Shown here: positions 1 to 49,812 of the stretch, piece by piece
How the letters are laid out: each line of letters begins with the position of its first letter
Position numbering within the stretch: the first letter of the stretch is position 1
Origin: Amorphochlora amoebiformis
Taxonomy: Eukaryota; Cercozoa; Chlorarachniophyceae
DNA: 64,000 nucleotides
Reading direction: 5' to 3'
NCBI GenBank assembly: GCA_054601695.1
Contig: BAAHQB010000010.1
Coordinates: forward strand, 434,001 to 498,000
Notes under the pieces: model-generated
Told to the model about the DNA's origin: nothing
The model's input: only the letters and a program-made list of their open reading frames with translations
Database searches by the model: none
Program-made: the position numbers and the translations under genes

Positions 1-750
1 ACTGTCGGCGTCGTATCTCACAGCGTCGTCCTCGCGTTGCATATTTATAGTTATTAGCCACACTCCGACGCTGATTTGGCGGCTGCCCATAACGCATACA
101 TGTCACAAGTAACTACATATGCAAATTTTTCTATCAATATTCATCCACAACAAATCTACCCAAAATGTCAAGCATCCAAATCATAAGTCGAATCCATTTC
201 CCCGCCACAAAATGATTCGCATACCTCGAATCGAATCCCACTCCTGCCGGTGGGATTTAGCCCACTTGGCCACCTTATCCTTAACGGTAGCATGATGGAA
301 AAGGAATACTTTGATGTTTAAGTACATACTAATGCATAAGCCTCCTATCCCTCTGGCGACACAACTCTCGACCTTATGACCTCCAGAAGGTAAAAAAGCT
401 TACCCCCCCCTTCAAAAGGAATACATTCTATTTCACACAAATTTTTACTCCTTAAATCTGCTTTTTTTTCTTTAGGAATATTTATTATTCGCACATCAAC
501 CGTCTCAGGCGACACCTACCGGAGCGGCCCAAGTGAAGCTTGCATTGCCGACTTTTTCTGCCAGGATGAACCTCAAGCATCCGGTAGTAACGGAAGTTAT
601 TAAGGGATTTCATTAGGATATCAGTTTTAGATATTGGAATATGTGAAAAAAGATATAATTTTATAAATTGTAGTATTTATTAATTCGGCTTGGCAAGCTG
701 CAAATTGTTGGGACTACAGCGGGACAATCGAATCACGCTGCGGGGGCTTC
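1..750. promoter_or_regulatory. Upstream flank of gene A (no gene recognised)
   Basis: This is unique, microsatellite-poor sequence with short homopolymer runs near 405-475. I see no exon-like open stretch with splice sites. Its position directly before the inferred start codon of gene A makes it the likely promoter and 5' leader. No TATA box or other element could be assigned with confidence, because TATA-like strings are everywhere in this window. Confidence 0.35.
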
Positions 751-18032
<17,282 letters not shown>

Positions 18033-18393
18033 GTTAAAGTAACGGCTCGAGGCACGCAACATGCAGAGGTATATCTGGAAATATATAAATAAACGTAAAT
18101 ATATATGTACATATTCAGTTGTATTAGTATATTTTTTTACACATACCGTACTTTCACATACACATCTACATACATATACAAACGATACATATATATACAC
18201 ACACACATATATATATATATATATGTATGTATGTATATATATATATATATATATTTATATTTGCGTGCCTGTATATGTATGTATGTGTGTATGTTTATAT
18301 GTATGTATGCATATAACAGTGTCGATCTAGTGTATGTGTAAATACACACATACACCAGATCGATTCTATGATACATATGTATACCCCTTATAC

Positions 18394-18424
<31 letters not shown>

Positions 18425-18459
18425 TATTTTTAAGTGTGTGTGTATACATATATATATAC

Positions 18460-18508
<49 letters not shown>

Positions 18509-18783
18509 TTATATGTATACATACATAAATGTATATAGAATACATATATCATGATATTTATGTATAAATATGTGTTAAATACATATACATATATGTACAT
18601 TTTTGTGTGTAAACATATATATGTGTGCACACATGCATATGTAGCATGTGTACGGTACATTGACTGCAATATCTATCTGGTGTATTTGTATATTCGGAGT
18701 TTTTCTATGCATTTCTTTTTCTCGTTATGGGAAACTAGTTACACTGTCACTCAGCCTCAGCTAGCCAATTGCAATACCTAATT
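18033..18783. other. 3' flank of copy A: TA-laced sequence
   Basis: Mostly TA microsatellites. A perfect-looking hairpin of about 17 bp arms lies at 18323-18364 (GATCTAGTGTATGTGTA against TACACACATACACCAGATC). No gene was seen. Confidence 0.5.
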
Positions 18784-19143
18784 TCTACAAGTTTTTTAAC
18801 TTTATCTCTGATTTTGAACGTCACAGTATGATAATATGTGTGTATATAAACTAGAAATCATGATACCATATCATGCTATACATTAGATTTAATGCATGAT
18901 CTCTGATTAACTCTAGTAACTCTGGTAAAAATCATGTGGAGTACATATGTACCGTGTACTACTTGTATTAAATACCGTACTCAATGATAATCTAGAATCT
19001 ATTGAATTTACCTAGCGAATTGTATCATGCCGTGATCTGACACCGTACAATGACAACGATATGATCATGGTCTTGGTTTACAAATATTTCAAGTACGATA
19101 GCTAGATTATCTAAATTATACTTCGTATATATATATATATATA

Positions 19144-19186
<43 letters not shown>

Positions 19187-19280
19187 AGCCTAGAGCCCTA
19201 GAACTGACTCAGTCACCTGAGGCATACATATCAGAGTATGTATATATACAATGTATATGTGTATATATATATATATGTAT

Positions 19281-19335
<55 letters not shown>

Positions 19336-19785
19336 TGCTTTTGTTCTAGTCAGTTAAATGACTCCAAAACTTAGTATTATGTTCACATATGCGCGTACAT
19401 GTAACAGTATATTAATAGTAATTTAATACGTACGTACCTACAGCTAGACATGTACGTATCGGCCCAGACATAACTGCATGAATTTATGGGCTTATAATCT
19501 AGCGATATGTACGTATACGCTACGAGATACGTACGGTTACGTTCAGCCAAATTCAAAACTGAATTACCAAGCCCAGTACTATTGAATATGCGTAATATAC
19601 CGTAGGCTAGATGTACGTACGTACACACTAGATACACTACGTACATGCATACTGAGATACGTATGGATCCGGATTTCTTCTAGAAACAGTGCTATCTAGG
19701 CATGAAGGGTACGTACGTACGTACGTACATGGTTACGCATACGAACAGGCATTGCATCTACATGGCTCGGAGAATTAATTTCGGT

Positions 19786-19846
<61 letters not shown>

Positions 19847-20420
19847 ATTCAGATCAGACCGATCATCGGATACACACAGCTACTAGTGTATAGTTCTAAT
19901 CAACAGTTAAACTTATATTGCGATTAATTCAGTTAATCTTCAAGTTTCTATTATCTAACTTCAATAGTAGTAATTGTAATCTTGACGGTGCCAATAAGGT
20001 CACGCAGTTAGATTATGACATGGCCTGTAATAGCCGCGATACTACACGTAGAAAGTACAATCAGTAGAATAACTTAGTCTTTGTCTGTGCAGCGAATTGA
20101 CAGCGGTTCACCGTCTGACAGCAGTTGTACAAATGTCTACAGCTGACCCAACGGATATATCCTCTGCCGAATTATTATCTACTCTAATCTAGAATCTATC
20201 CCAAGACTATTAAGCAACTTGACTTGTGCCCGGCGTGTGCCATCGTGTGCATTAAGACTATATCTATTCCTCAGGAGTCTTACACGTCTTGTTAGTTTCA
20301 TGGATCTATGCCCAGTCCCCTTCGACAGCCTTCGGTGATCAGTCGGCCGCTACTTTCATCGGGGAGCTCGATAGTTCCATACTTGGTCTTGGGAGTAATA
20401 AGTAGTGCCTTGTGCTCTGT
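18784..20420. other. CTAG-rich, microsatellite-poor intergenic block
   Basis: About 1.6 kb, largely free of TA runs except near 19125-19180, 19260-19330 and 19795-19842. It is rich in CTAG and CTAGA tetramer contexts and in GTAC runs (for example about 19706-19728). No open frame with splice sites was seen. The same texture is found 3' of copies B and C. Confidence 0.5.
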
Positions 20421-24930
<4,510 letters not shown>

Positions 24931-24939
24931 ACATAGTGG

Positions 24940-26640
24940 TTTACCAGAGACTTTTCTAGTGCTTCAACTCAAGAGTCATAGAATAACCTGAAAAAAAGAC
25001 AAACAAGATCTATTAAAACGCATACTGACAGCGTAAATACGTATGGGTTGTCACTTATGTACAAGAATACATTAACCGTGTTGTGGTAAACATGATTGCG
25101 CACAAATTACCTGAATATGAGTTCATAGGTCGTAAGATACACATCTGCACGGAGCACTCACGGGTTCTCAAGGTCGGGATACGGTGCCTGCACTGCCTGC
25201 GAACCGGGTGCGTGCAAGCGCGAGTGCGTAGTACGCGTGACACCACTGGAGTCTAAACTCTAGACCGGACACGTCGTGTCACTCGTGTGAGCAGGACTTT
25301 GTTGAGATATCTTGATATCGGAATAGAAGATGTCTGGATATCTACATATCTTATGATGAATATTCTGATATCAGATTGTCATAAGAAGAAAAATTAATAG
25401 TTTCTCGGCAGAAAATGGGTAGTCACGTAGTATATTTTTTATGGTGATTTCACTTAAGCTGCCGAAAATCTAAAGGGGGGGCTCTTGCACAGTTGCAACT
25501 CCCAAAGCACCCAAATCTCACCTCCACATGCACAGTTGCCCCATCGGAGGTCTTGCCGCCGGACCCCATTTCCCCCCCCCCAAAGAGCGTTAATTTCATT
25601 ACTATCTCGGAATATTTGGATATGATAGGGGACGGGGAAGGAATGTGTGTGTGAAATGCAAAAAAATCTGGAAAGTTGGCAACTAGGGGGGGGAGGAATG
25701 TGCGTTAATCCGATCTTTGGCTTGAGTGCGCACCATGGGTGTCTGTTTCGTTAGGGCTGGAGGTGGTTTGAGGGGCATTTCGAAGGATGAATAGACTGGA
25801 TATGGAGATTGAGGGCAAAGATCCGTTACCTGTCTCAGAGGTTCACTTTCATTTACTGATTTCGTACTTCCCGAGTTCTAACTGAATTCGGCTGTTCCAT
25901 TTGTCCTACGGTTATTCATCACGATACTCACAGGAGAGGAAAAGATAGGCATATTTGTATGCATAATTTAGGTTCAGAAAGTGAATCATAGGACCTTCGG
26001 GGGAGGGTTGGTTTTAAAGAATATATGAGTTATTTTCCTGACGGTGGATTGTCATAAATTCAAAAACTTAAGTGTGTTTTGACATGTAAGTGTAAATATT
26101 TATTGGCAGGGAAAGCACAGAGGAGAAGGGAAGGAAGATAAGAAAAAGTAAGTAGACTGCCACTGTTCAGTACGAATTCTGAAGCACAGGGATGGGGAGA
26201 TTCATTTGAAGAGAGAAACTCCGAAAAAAATGTTTCAATGTTTCCACAAAAGAGTAGAATTGAAAAAGGTTTAATATTTAGGGCTTTGGAGGATATCGAG
26301 AAGTGTGTGTGGAACCCTATCCAAGCCAATGGTTAGTTTTTAGGAAGAAAAAAAGAGGGAATTATTGAATTCAGCTTAGCCCTACCTTCTGGCTCGCAAT
26401 CTCCATCATTCCCTTCCCCCCCCAAAAGCTCCTTACCCCTCCCCTTCCCTCCTCTCTTCCCTATTATTTCTCCTCTCTTCCCTCTCCCCTCTTCTTTCTA
26501 TCCCTCTTAACTCTTCTCCTCTTCCCTCTCATCTCTTATCTCCTCCCCTCTCCTCTCTTTATCCCCTCCCCTCTCTTCTTGTCTCTCCTCTCCTCTCTCC
26601 TCGCACCTCGCCTCTCCTCTCTCCTCGCTTGCCTCTGCTC
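24940..26640. promoter_or_regulatory. Probable promoter and 5' region of the kelch-BTB gene
   Basis: Unique sequence without TA runs, ending in a strongly pyrimidine-rich tract (26400-26640) typical of the 3' end of an intron. The missing first exon or exons of the kelch-BTB gene should lie here, but no ATG exon could be chosen with confidence. The minus-strand open frames here show no splice support. Confidence 0.35.
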
Positions 26641-26708
26641 TCCAACCCCCCAAAAATTCTGCGCTTTAAACACGGTATTCCGCCCTGAATCTTGGCCTGA
26701 TCTCGCAG

Positions 26709-38495
<11,787 letters not shown>

Positions 38496-38607
38496 ACATA
38501 TATGATACTCACTCTCCTGTGTGTCTTCCCTCTCTCTTCCTCTCCTCTCTCACACCTCTATACCTTCTATCCCCCCTCCTATCTCTGTCTTTTCTCGTTC
38601 TCTCCTA

Positions 38608-38652
<45 letters not shown>

Positions 38653-38705
38653 ATATATACATATATATATAATTATATATATATAATTATATATATATAT
38701 ATGTA

Positions 38706-38755
<50 letters not shown>

Positions 38756-39738
38756 AACTGAGGTGTGAATATAATCTAGGAGTTGTTGCATACCCGATTG
38801 GTCAGCCATTTAAAAAAAAAACTACTAGGAATATATTCACTAGATCACCCATCGATCATCTATGGTCGGTCACAAATCACGTAAATAAAACAGATTTTGT
38901 ACGAGGGAGACAACGAGCTGCAATATCCTCGTTCTTCTTGCTCAGTCATGTAAATTTTCTCTGCCAGTGGAAAGCGGTATTTGGGAGGGAAGATTCGAAC
39001 ATCAATACTCACGTGTCTCGTAAATAGTTAATTTTTGGTATTCTCTGATCCGTTCGTACACAGTCTTTGAATTCGGTATACCGGCGCGCGACTAGTACTA
39101 GAACAAGTTTCTTTATCCACTGTTACGCCAGTATTCAACAATCAAGCATCCAATTAATCTAGTTTATATCTAGAATATCGACTAGTAGATATATATCTTG
39201 TATATCTACTAGATCACGGATCTAGTTAGCACATCTAGTATATGTAGACTGATAAATTCACTTATCTTTATCCACTAGATCTAATGAAATTTAACACTAG
39301 GCTAGCGTTTCAGAACCTAAGTCTGACTAGAGTGAGTAGAGCTAGAGTAGAGTGAGACTAGGAGAGGATCTGAAATAAATCATCTAGATCATATAGTGTG
39401 TATCTACTACTAGACTAGTAGATCTAGTAGATGTAGTAAAAAACTAGTCTAGGTCTAGTATATAGGTAGTTGTTCTAGCGCGCAGTTGCATAATTTCTAG
39501 AAATTACTAATTCGTCCATTGATTCCCGAACGGGACTGCTACGAATCCCTGGCAGTAACTAGGGTATTGATAAATATATAACGCAGTCATCCTGCGTGAC
39601 GACTTTGCCGCACTAGAACTAGTAGAAGCACTTGATCTTCTAGTCCTACGGTTCGACTACTAGAACAGAACTTATCGGGTATCTAGGTGTATATCTAAAC
39701 CCGTATTTTTTGGTATCCTTGGAGACACGCGTTTAAGA
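38496..39738. other. Spacer between convergent 3' ends (kelch gene and copy B), CTAG-rich
   Basis: The first part holds a TC-rich stretch and TA repeats (38600-38750). From about 39060 the sequence is free of TA runs and dense in CTAG (for example GACTAGTACTAGAAC, CTAGATCTAGT-like strings at 39170-39480). It should contain both polyadenylation regions. No gene was seen. Confidence 0.5.
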
Positions 39739-39914
39739 CTAGAGCTGGAGGTTGTGATTATCTAAATAAATCCTAAAAAACTCCATGATGGCTTGATCCT
39801 TGGCTTTTTTCTTGCTACTTTGGGGCTTCGACTTGCTCTTAAGTGATAAAAACGTTGCACTTGCCACGTGCTGCATGAATAAAACACTCGTAAACACATA
39901 CAGTATATATATCT

Positions 39915-39949
<35 letters not shown>

Positions 39950-40170
39950 ATATACACATGTATATATGTACATATGTATATTTATAAAATATGTATGTGT
40001 TACACATAAAAAAAATGTATGTGTGTGTGCGTGTTTATACCATCGATACACATTTAAATAGTACACATGTGTGTGTGTATAGTTTACATTTATAAATATA
40101 TGTGTGTACGTATTCTACTAAATATACGTACAATAACATATGATAGTCTTATACACATACAGATACAAAT

Positions 40171-40215
<45 letters not shown>

Positions 40216-40711
40216 TATTTTATATATACATATGTATAATAATAATAATATATATATATATATACATATATAAGTGTGTATACACATATACGTACACATA
40301 ACTGCTTTTGTGAGTACATATATACGTACGTACACATATGCATATAAAAAATATATAATATACACAAAAAAATATAAAAATTTCATCATAAATATAAATA
40401 AATCTATGTGTACTTGTACAATTATGTATCCACAGGCACACATATATGCATATATATATCTCACTCATATATGTGCAATGTATACGTATACATACATATA
40501 CACATATATATATGTATATAAAAATATATATACATTTAACATATGACACAACGTACATAGCATGTGGTCATATGGCACATTCTACCATCTGCTCTTCAGT
40601 CCTCCCGAATTCAAATGTGGGTGTTTTCTTGTTGAGGTGGAACTTTAGCTTCCAATCATTGAAAATCTCCCGGGCAGTCAGGTTCTATTTAATAATAATA
40701 CAATGTTTATA

Positions 40712-40743
<32 letters not shown>

Positions 40744-40924
40744 CCACCTATAAACACATATCGGATTAAGTATAATAAAGATTAACCACACAACACGGGG
40801 TAAAAATTACAATTCAAAAAAATTTAAACCAAAAATCTTTACATCTGCAGATCGAAACTTGTTCTCCAGCCATTTTCTTTCCTCACCACTGGGGATCACT
40901 GTGTACATACGTTACACACACACG

Positions 40925-40972
<48 letters not shown>

Positions 40973-40988
40973 GAATACTAGATACCTT

Positions 40989-41027
<39 letters not shown>

Positions 41028-41386
41028 TATATATACACATACACATATATATTGTATGTATGTATATATACATTGTATGTACATAAACACACATATTAGA
41101 CAAATATATATGAATGCAGCAACCTACTCTTTATGAGTTGTGGTATCAATCACGCGAGGTAGAGCAGGATATACTCACTGCCAAGGATCGATTACTTTGT
41201 GAAATTAATGTTTTAAATGGGACGAATTGCCGCTCATCCCATTATTCTTACTTACGTAGTGAAAGGAGTGATCACAAGTGAACAACATCCTTCCACCACC
41301 TTTGGCAAGCAAGTGACATACATCCTTGATCAACCTTTTTGTTTGAGTTTTTTACGGCATCTCACCAACCATGTATATTATAAATT

Positions 41387-41439
<53 letters not shown>

Positions 41440-41531
41440 TTCAATATCACGTGTATGTTTATATATACTTATATAAATATGTATATATTTGAAGAAATGT
41501 ACACCTGATTATATATTTAAAATGCATACCT

Positions 41532-41570
<39 letters not shown>

Positions 41571-41757
41571 GTATATATATACAATGCTTATATATATATA
41601 TATATCTTATATATGTATGTTTATATTATGTATATATATATACATATATATATATATGTATATAAAATATATATATATATGTATATATATGTATATATAT
41701 ATATATATATGTATACACAAATCTATGCATATACATATATAGTATAACATATTTTTG

Positions 41758-41797
<40 letters not shown>

Positions 41798-42321
41798 AAT
41801 TTAAGACCTCTCTTAACATCCGATTTGGGAGGATCGCCCACTCTAGGTTTGGAGTCCGTTGCCTTGTTCTTGCCTTCTCCACTTATACTGCCTACTTGGT
41901 AATATGCATATGTACCTATATCTAGGGATGTATAAATAGTACACATACTTAAATGTATATATGCACATATGACATATATATATACAAATATATATATATG
42001 TATATATAAAATATTATGTCCATATGTGTGTATGTATTTCGATGTATGTAAACATATATATATATATATATATATATATGTGTATATATGATGTATATTC
42101 ATATGATATATGTACATATATATTTATCTGTAGGTACATTTATATATTTATATCATATATATATATATATATTTAGATATAAATATATATATATATATGT
42201 ATATGTATATATGATATAATATAATATATATATTTATGCTTACCTCATCTATACGAATGTTTCATGTGGATATATGTATATGATGATGTATATGTACACA
42301 TATGTGCTCAGATATAATATG

Positions 42322-42380
<59 letters not shown>

Positions 42381-42566
42381 CGGTTTAGGGTTAGGGTTAG
42401 GGTTAGGGTTAAGAATAGGGTTACGGTTAGATTAGGGTTAGGGTTAGGGTTAGGAATAGGGTTAGGGATAGGGTTAGGGTTAGGGTTAGATACATACCTA
42501 TATATATATATATATCCATATGTGTACATGCATATACATACATATGTATACATGCATACATACGTA

Positions 42567-42604
<38 letters not shown>

Positions 42605-42859
42605 TATATATAAATATATATATATATATATATGTATATCCATATATACATGTATGTATGTACTTGTGTATACCTTTGCATGTATGTCTAATATACTATG
42701 ATATGATAAAATATGTATATATATACATATAAGTAAATAATAATATACATATATATATATACATACACATACGTAATATATATATATATATACACATATA
42801 TATATATACATTTGTATATATTGTACAACACACTGACATATATTTATTTATATATATAC

Positions 42860-42918
<59 letters not shown>

Positions 42919-42926
42919 CATATATG

Positions 42927-42957
<31 letters not shown>

Positions 42958-43214
42958 ATATTTGTATATACATATATATATATAAATATTTGTATATACA
43001 TATATATATATGTTTGTATATACATATATATATATATATGTAATGCATACAAACTTGCAATTTATATAATATATATATACATATACATATATATATACAT
43101 ATATGTATACATATATGTATATATATGTGTGTATATATATTTAAGTTTATATATATAAACTTATTTATAAATGTAAACATATATTATCACCTTATATTTC
43201 TTGGTACAAGTATC

Positions 43215-43266
<52 letters not shown>

Positions 43267-43849
43267 ATAGTTGTGTGGACAATTGTACCATGGCTGCCAG
43301 TACGGTTGGGCACGCCAAACGAATCCAATGTCTATTACACAAAAACAGTACACATGAAAATCTATACTGAGAAATATCCAATTACGTAATATATCTTATA
43401 TATAATATACATTTGAACGTTTGTATAAATGAATATATCGATCTGTGTACACGTACATATACAACATATATACGTTTATATATATATATATATATATATA
43501 TATTTACTTTTTTAATATATATGTATGTATATACATCTATATATATATATATATAAATATATATGTATTTATATATGATACATAAATGCATACACATACA
43601 TAGTATAAATAAAAAAAACAAGTATACATCTATACTTATATATATATATATACATAAATATATATAATATATATATATTATGTATATATATATATATATA
43701 TTATATAAGTATAATGTATGCACACATATGTATATATACATATACATACAATATATTATGTATATATATATATATACATATAATATATATTATATGTACA
43801 ACAGTATACATAAATATATATCTACGTGTATTTGTATATGTGTAAATAC

Positions 43850-43880
<31 letters not shown>

Positions 43881-44102
43881 CATTTATATTTGTGTATACA
43901 TATGTAATGCATTACATACCATATACATGTATATGTATAGGTATATGCCTATGTTTTATATATAATATACCACATATATTTGTATAGGGTCGGATGTATG
44001 TATACATACATACTATGGATGTATGTGTACATACACACATGTGTATGTACATTATATTTAAATATGTACATATATATGAATATGTGTACATGTATATATT
44101 AT

Positions 44103-44149
<47 letters not shown>

Positions 44150-44161
44150 TATATATATATG

Positions 44162-44230
<69 letters not shown>

Positions 44231-44232
44231 AC

Positions 44233-44280
<48 letters not shown>

Positions 44281-44487
44281 AGAACTGCATACAATATACT
44301 CCATATGGTATTTTTTAAGATTTACCACTTTCTTCTCATTTCTCGGGATCGCATAGGTCTGAATAGTTAACACATAAACGCATGCATAAAAATTATATAT
44401 ATATTATATGTAAATATATACATATATATATGTATATGTATATATATATATGCACACATATACACATATATATATAAATATATATAC

Positions 44488-44529
<42 letters not shown>

Positions 44530-44803
44530 TACATATTATATACATGTTAAATATATAATATGTATAAATGTGTGCATATACATATGTATTTATATATATA
44601 GATATATAATATATAATATATATATATATATTATATATAATTACAGATGAGGATAAACCATGAGGGACACATAAATCCAGCCAACTACATACGTAAAACG
44701 CACAAAAGTATATATGCATTTTAAAAATGCATGCTTACATGTAGAATTACATTGAAATATACATGTATGTATAAAATTATGAAAATATAATATGTATATA
44801 TTT

Positions 44804-44851
<48 letters not shown>

Positions 44852-45043
44852 ATGTATGTATGTATAACATTGAATTATACCAATATTTATGTACTACTCC
44901 TAACAATAATTAATGATAATTATAAATAATGATAATAGTAGTAACAAAAATAGTAATTATATGTATACATACGCATATGTTATATTCATCGTTTTTATGT
45001 ACAAATTATATATGTATAATTTACACAACATATATATATATAT

Positions 45044-45086
<43 letters not shown>

Positions 45087-45694
45087 CATATCCATATTTA
45101 TATATATATATATATGTTTGTATAATATATATAATATATATATATACATATATATATATACATACATATATATATTTATATATATATATATGTATATATA
45201 TTTATATATAATAGATATCGATAACGTGTCGAAACATTTCCACCGCAGATCGCTGGAGATTCCTGCTCTTATCAAAACTTGTTATCCGATACCTGGTGGT
45301 ACTGGGTAGTACTCGGTAAAACGGCGCCCGTTGGTACCCTGTGGTACCTGGTGGTATCCGGTAGTACCTGGTACCCGGTGGTATGGTATCTGGTAGTATC
45401 TGTTACCCTATGGTACTTAATACCCGGTGGTACCCGATGGTACCCGATGGTACCCTACCCGATGGTACCGATGGTACCCGATGGTACCCGATGATACCCG
45501 GTGGTACCCGATGGTACCCGATGGTCTTCGACACAACTTGATGTCACACCATGTCACACAGTCAACCCAGTACCATTACAGCACGCGAATTGGAATTCAA
45601 ATTCATTCCATTTTTCCAATGGAACTGAACGGGTCTCAATCAAACCATGGACCACTGTTTACTGTACCGCTGTTTTAACAATCAATACATATAT

Positions 45695-45741
<47 letters not shown>

Positions 45742-45823
45742 GTGTATATATATATGTATATATATATATATATGTATATATGTATATATATGTATGTATA
45801 AATAATATTCATGTATTATACAC

Positions 45824-45862
<39 letters not shown>

Positions 45863-46070
45863 CACATATATATATGTATACACACATATATATATATATA
45901 TATACATATTCATTATGCAGGCATACCCGGTCTTCTTTTCCTTGAGCTCCCCAATCCTAATTATTGGTAGTAAATGCGTGTGAACATCCAACTTCCCCAC
46001 CCCCCCCCAATACACATATATGTATATATGTTATATAAAAATATATATATATATGTTGATATATACATAC

Positions 46071-46110
<40 letters not shown>

Positions 46111-46282
46111 AGAGAGAGTGTTATCGATTTGCACATACCTCTCCCATAAGGTGCTTTGGTTCCTAAGCATAACCAACCACATCAATGTTCCGTAAGGGCA
46201 TATATAATACGACATAATACATTTGTATATATATCATATATATATATATATATATGTATGTATATATGTATGCAAATATATA

Positions 46283-46316
<34 letters not shown>

Positions 46317-46341
46317 ACTACATGAATATTTTTTATTTACA

Positions 46342-46390
<49 letters not shown>

Positions 46391-46456
46391 CTATGTGTGT
46401 ATATACATATATATATATATGTTATTACATAATTCTATACAAATAAATATGTATAC

Positions 46457-46510
<54 letters not shown>

Positions 46511-46545
46511 GTATATTGTTCCATAATTACACACACACACACACA

Positions 46546-46576
<31 letters not shown>

Positions 46577-47376
46577 TTACAGTTCCATAATATATATATA
46601 TATATATGATAACATATATATATGATAGTATAATATATATATATATATAAATATATATATCACTATGTATATTTATGTTAAACAAATAACTTATGTATAT
46701 ATATATATATATATAAATAAAAGTATATATATCATATAATATTCATTCATATGATACATATGTATGCATGTAAGCTGTGTACGTATAAAAATATGTCAAA
46801 ATATAATATATTAAGATAACAGGAGAGAAGAAAAGAAGAGACTGTAAACTGAGAGATACAGAGCGACACGGAACAAAGTTGACTAATCACCTCCTTTTGA
46901 TATCTCTCAGGATTAGATATAGAGAGCTCGAGATAAAGGAGGTGAGTTTTTTAGGCAATATTTTATTTGTGCCACTCACAAATCCACTGAAGAATCCCAT
47001 GCCTTTTTGCTTATTCTGTTGATCCATCCAATATGTTTGAATCCTTTCTATGTTCATTTCCAGCTTGTTCATCTCTGAATATAGGCATACGACAATCTAT
47101 GTACAGATTTATGAAATCTATAAGTATGCATACAAACACATACATATTACACATATATACGTGTGTATGTGTATAAATATATATATATATATATATATAC
47201 ATATAAATGCATAAATATATATATATATATATCTGTATATGCATATTTATGTATATGTTCTATGTGTTTCTAGCTACATGCTTCTAGTATATAAATTTAT
47301 ATATACATATATTGTTAATGAGTTATATGCATATATATATATATATATATGTAGATAAAAGTGTGTGTCTATTCTT

Positions 47377-47414
<38 letters not shown>

Positions 47415-47430
47415 GCATATAATAATAATA

Positions 47431-47468
<38 letters not shown>

Positions 47469-47492
47469 GCATATAATATATATACATATATT

Positions 47493-47564
<72 letters not shown>

Positions 47565-47713
47565 GTATTTATAATACATCCATATGTAAATGTAAAAACC
47601 ACATTGAGCATACATAAAAAGATATATATAAATGTATACTCTTTAAATAATAAATATATACATATTTATATTTATGGTAGGTACATACATAGATGTAAAC
47701 AATAAATATATGC

Positions 47714-47753
<40 letters not shown>

Positions 47754-47922
47754 GTTTATGAAACATAAATATATATATATATTGTACATATATGTGTGTA
47801 TATATATATATATGTATATGAATATACATATATATATGTATATATGTATATATATATATATATATGTTATATTTATATAATACATTAATATATTGCATTG
47901 CATAAATACATACATATATATG

Positions 47923-47953
<31 letters not shown>

Positions 47954-48376
47954 ACACATATGCATATGCAAATATTTGCATGGGTATGTATATAAACTCT
48001 AGATATATACATATATATATATATGTAATATATATATATATATGTACATATATATATATATAGACATATAATATATAAATGTAAATAAAAATTTATGTTT
48101 ATGTGCAAGTATGTATTTGTTGCTGTAGATATAATATATCTATATTTGTATATGTATATAATATATATATATATAAATATATATATATGTATATATGTAT
48201 ATATATATATAAATACAAATATATATATATATATAAACACATATGTATATATATATATATATTATATATATATATATATATATACATAACATAAATACTG
48301 CATATCTGTATTATATTATATATATATATATATATACAACATTGTATTTATATGTGCATATACATGTATGTATTTA

Positions 48377-48414
<38 letters not shown>

Positions 48415-48461
48415 TATGTAACAATATATACATGGTAAATATATATATATATATATGTATA

Positions 48462-48494
<33 letters not shown>

Positions 48495-48497
48495 ATG

Positions 48498-48529
<32 letters not shown>

Positions 48530-48539
48530 ATATATATAC

Positions 48540-48575
<36 letters not shown>

Positions 48576-48612
48576 CATATGTTCATGTTTAGGTTACATG
48601 TACATATCTATC

Positions 48613-48646
<34 letters not shown>

Positions 48647-48665
48647 AATATATACACACACATAC

Positions 48666-48711
<46 letters not shown>

Positions 48712-49233
48712 ATATCATATATATACATATATATGATAACATACACAAAACATAATTTCTTCATATACTTACTTGCTGACATGTTGCTTTCTAAAGAGGA
48801 TAAACGATTCTCGAACAAAGATATAAATCTACAATTAGATAAGCATCAGGCTGAAGTCGTCTGGGGGAAACGTTGGTGGCGTTAGGATTTGAGCTTGGGT
48901 ACTGTTTAATGTTTTGTATCTCCGCCTTGAGAGCATCCTGATGTCGATATAGATTGTACAATTAATATACAAAATACAAATATATGAAAATAGTTATGTA
49001 CGGAATTACGTGCATAAATAATATATAAATGTGTGTATATATATATGTGTGTGTATACACGCACACATGTGTATATATGTGTGTGTAGATATGTATGTGT
49101 GTGTGCATGTGTGTGTATGTTCATTAAGTATATATATGCATAAATGTGTGTGTGTGTGCATGTGCGTGCATTTACAAACACAGGTTCGTACATGTACACT
49201 ATATACATATATATATATATACATATGTGTGTA

Positions 49234-49271
<38 letters not shown>

Positions 49272-49276
49272 GTATA

Positions 49277-49307
<31 letters not shown>

Positions 49308-49360
49308 TTATGTATATTGAAATATGTAAACACACTATATATATATTTTATATTATATAT

Positions 49361-49392
<32 letters not shown>

Positions 49393-49651
49393 AAGTTTAC
49401 ATATATATATATATATATAGTATATAAAAAATGATAAAATACATAGAAAAATTGTATGATATATATACATATGTATCATAAACATATACATATATATATA
49501 TATATACATATATACAATACATGAGACACAACTATATTTATACGTATATAAAGATATGTATAAATATATATTTCTGGACATTAATATATTTATATATTTT
49601 TATATATGTACTGTACTATACGCATGTAAGTATGTGTACACACACACACAC

Positions 49652-49707
<56 letters not shown>

Positions 49708-49781
49708 ATACTGTATAAAAATATGTACCACAGCCGATTTCAAATTCTGATTTGGTGAATCCCTCCCTAGGTTACATATAG

Positions 49782-49812
<31 letters not shown>

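Noticed and set aside
41160-41385. Minus-strand segments joining to [18 protein letters not shown]...
   Set aside because: They can be joined in phase with each other but lie between copy B exons 15 and 16, which already connect in phase and match A and C. Probably chance, or a skipped cassette.
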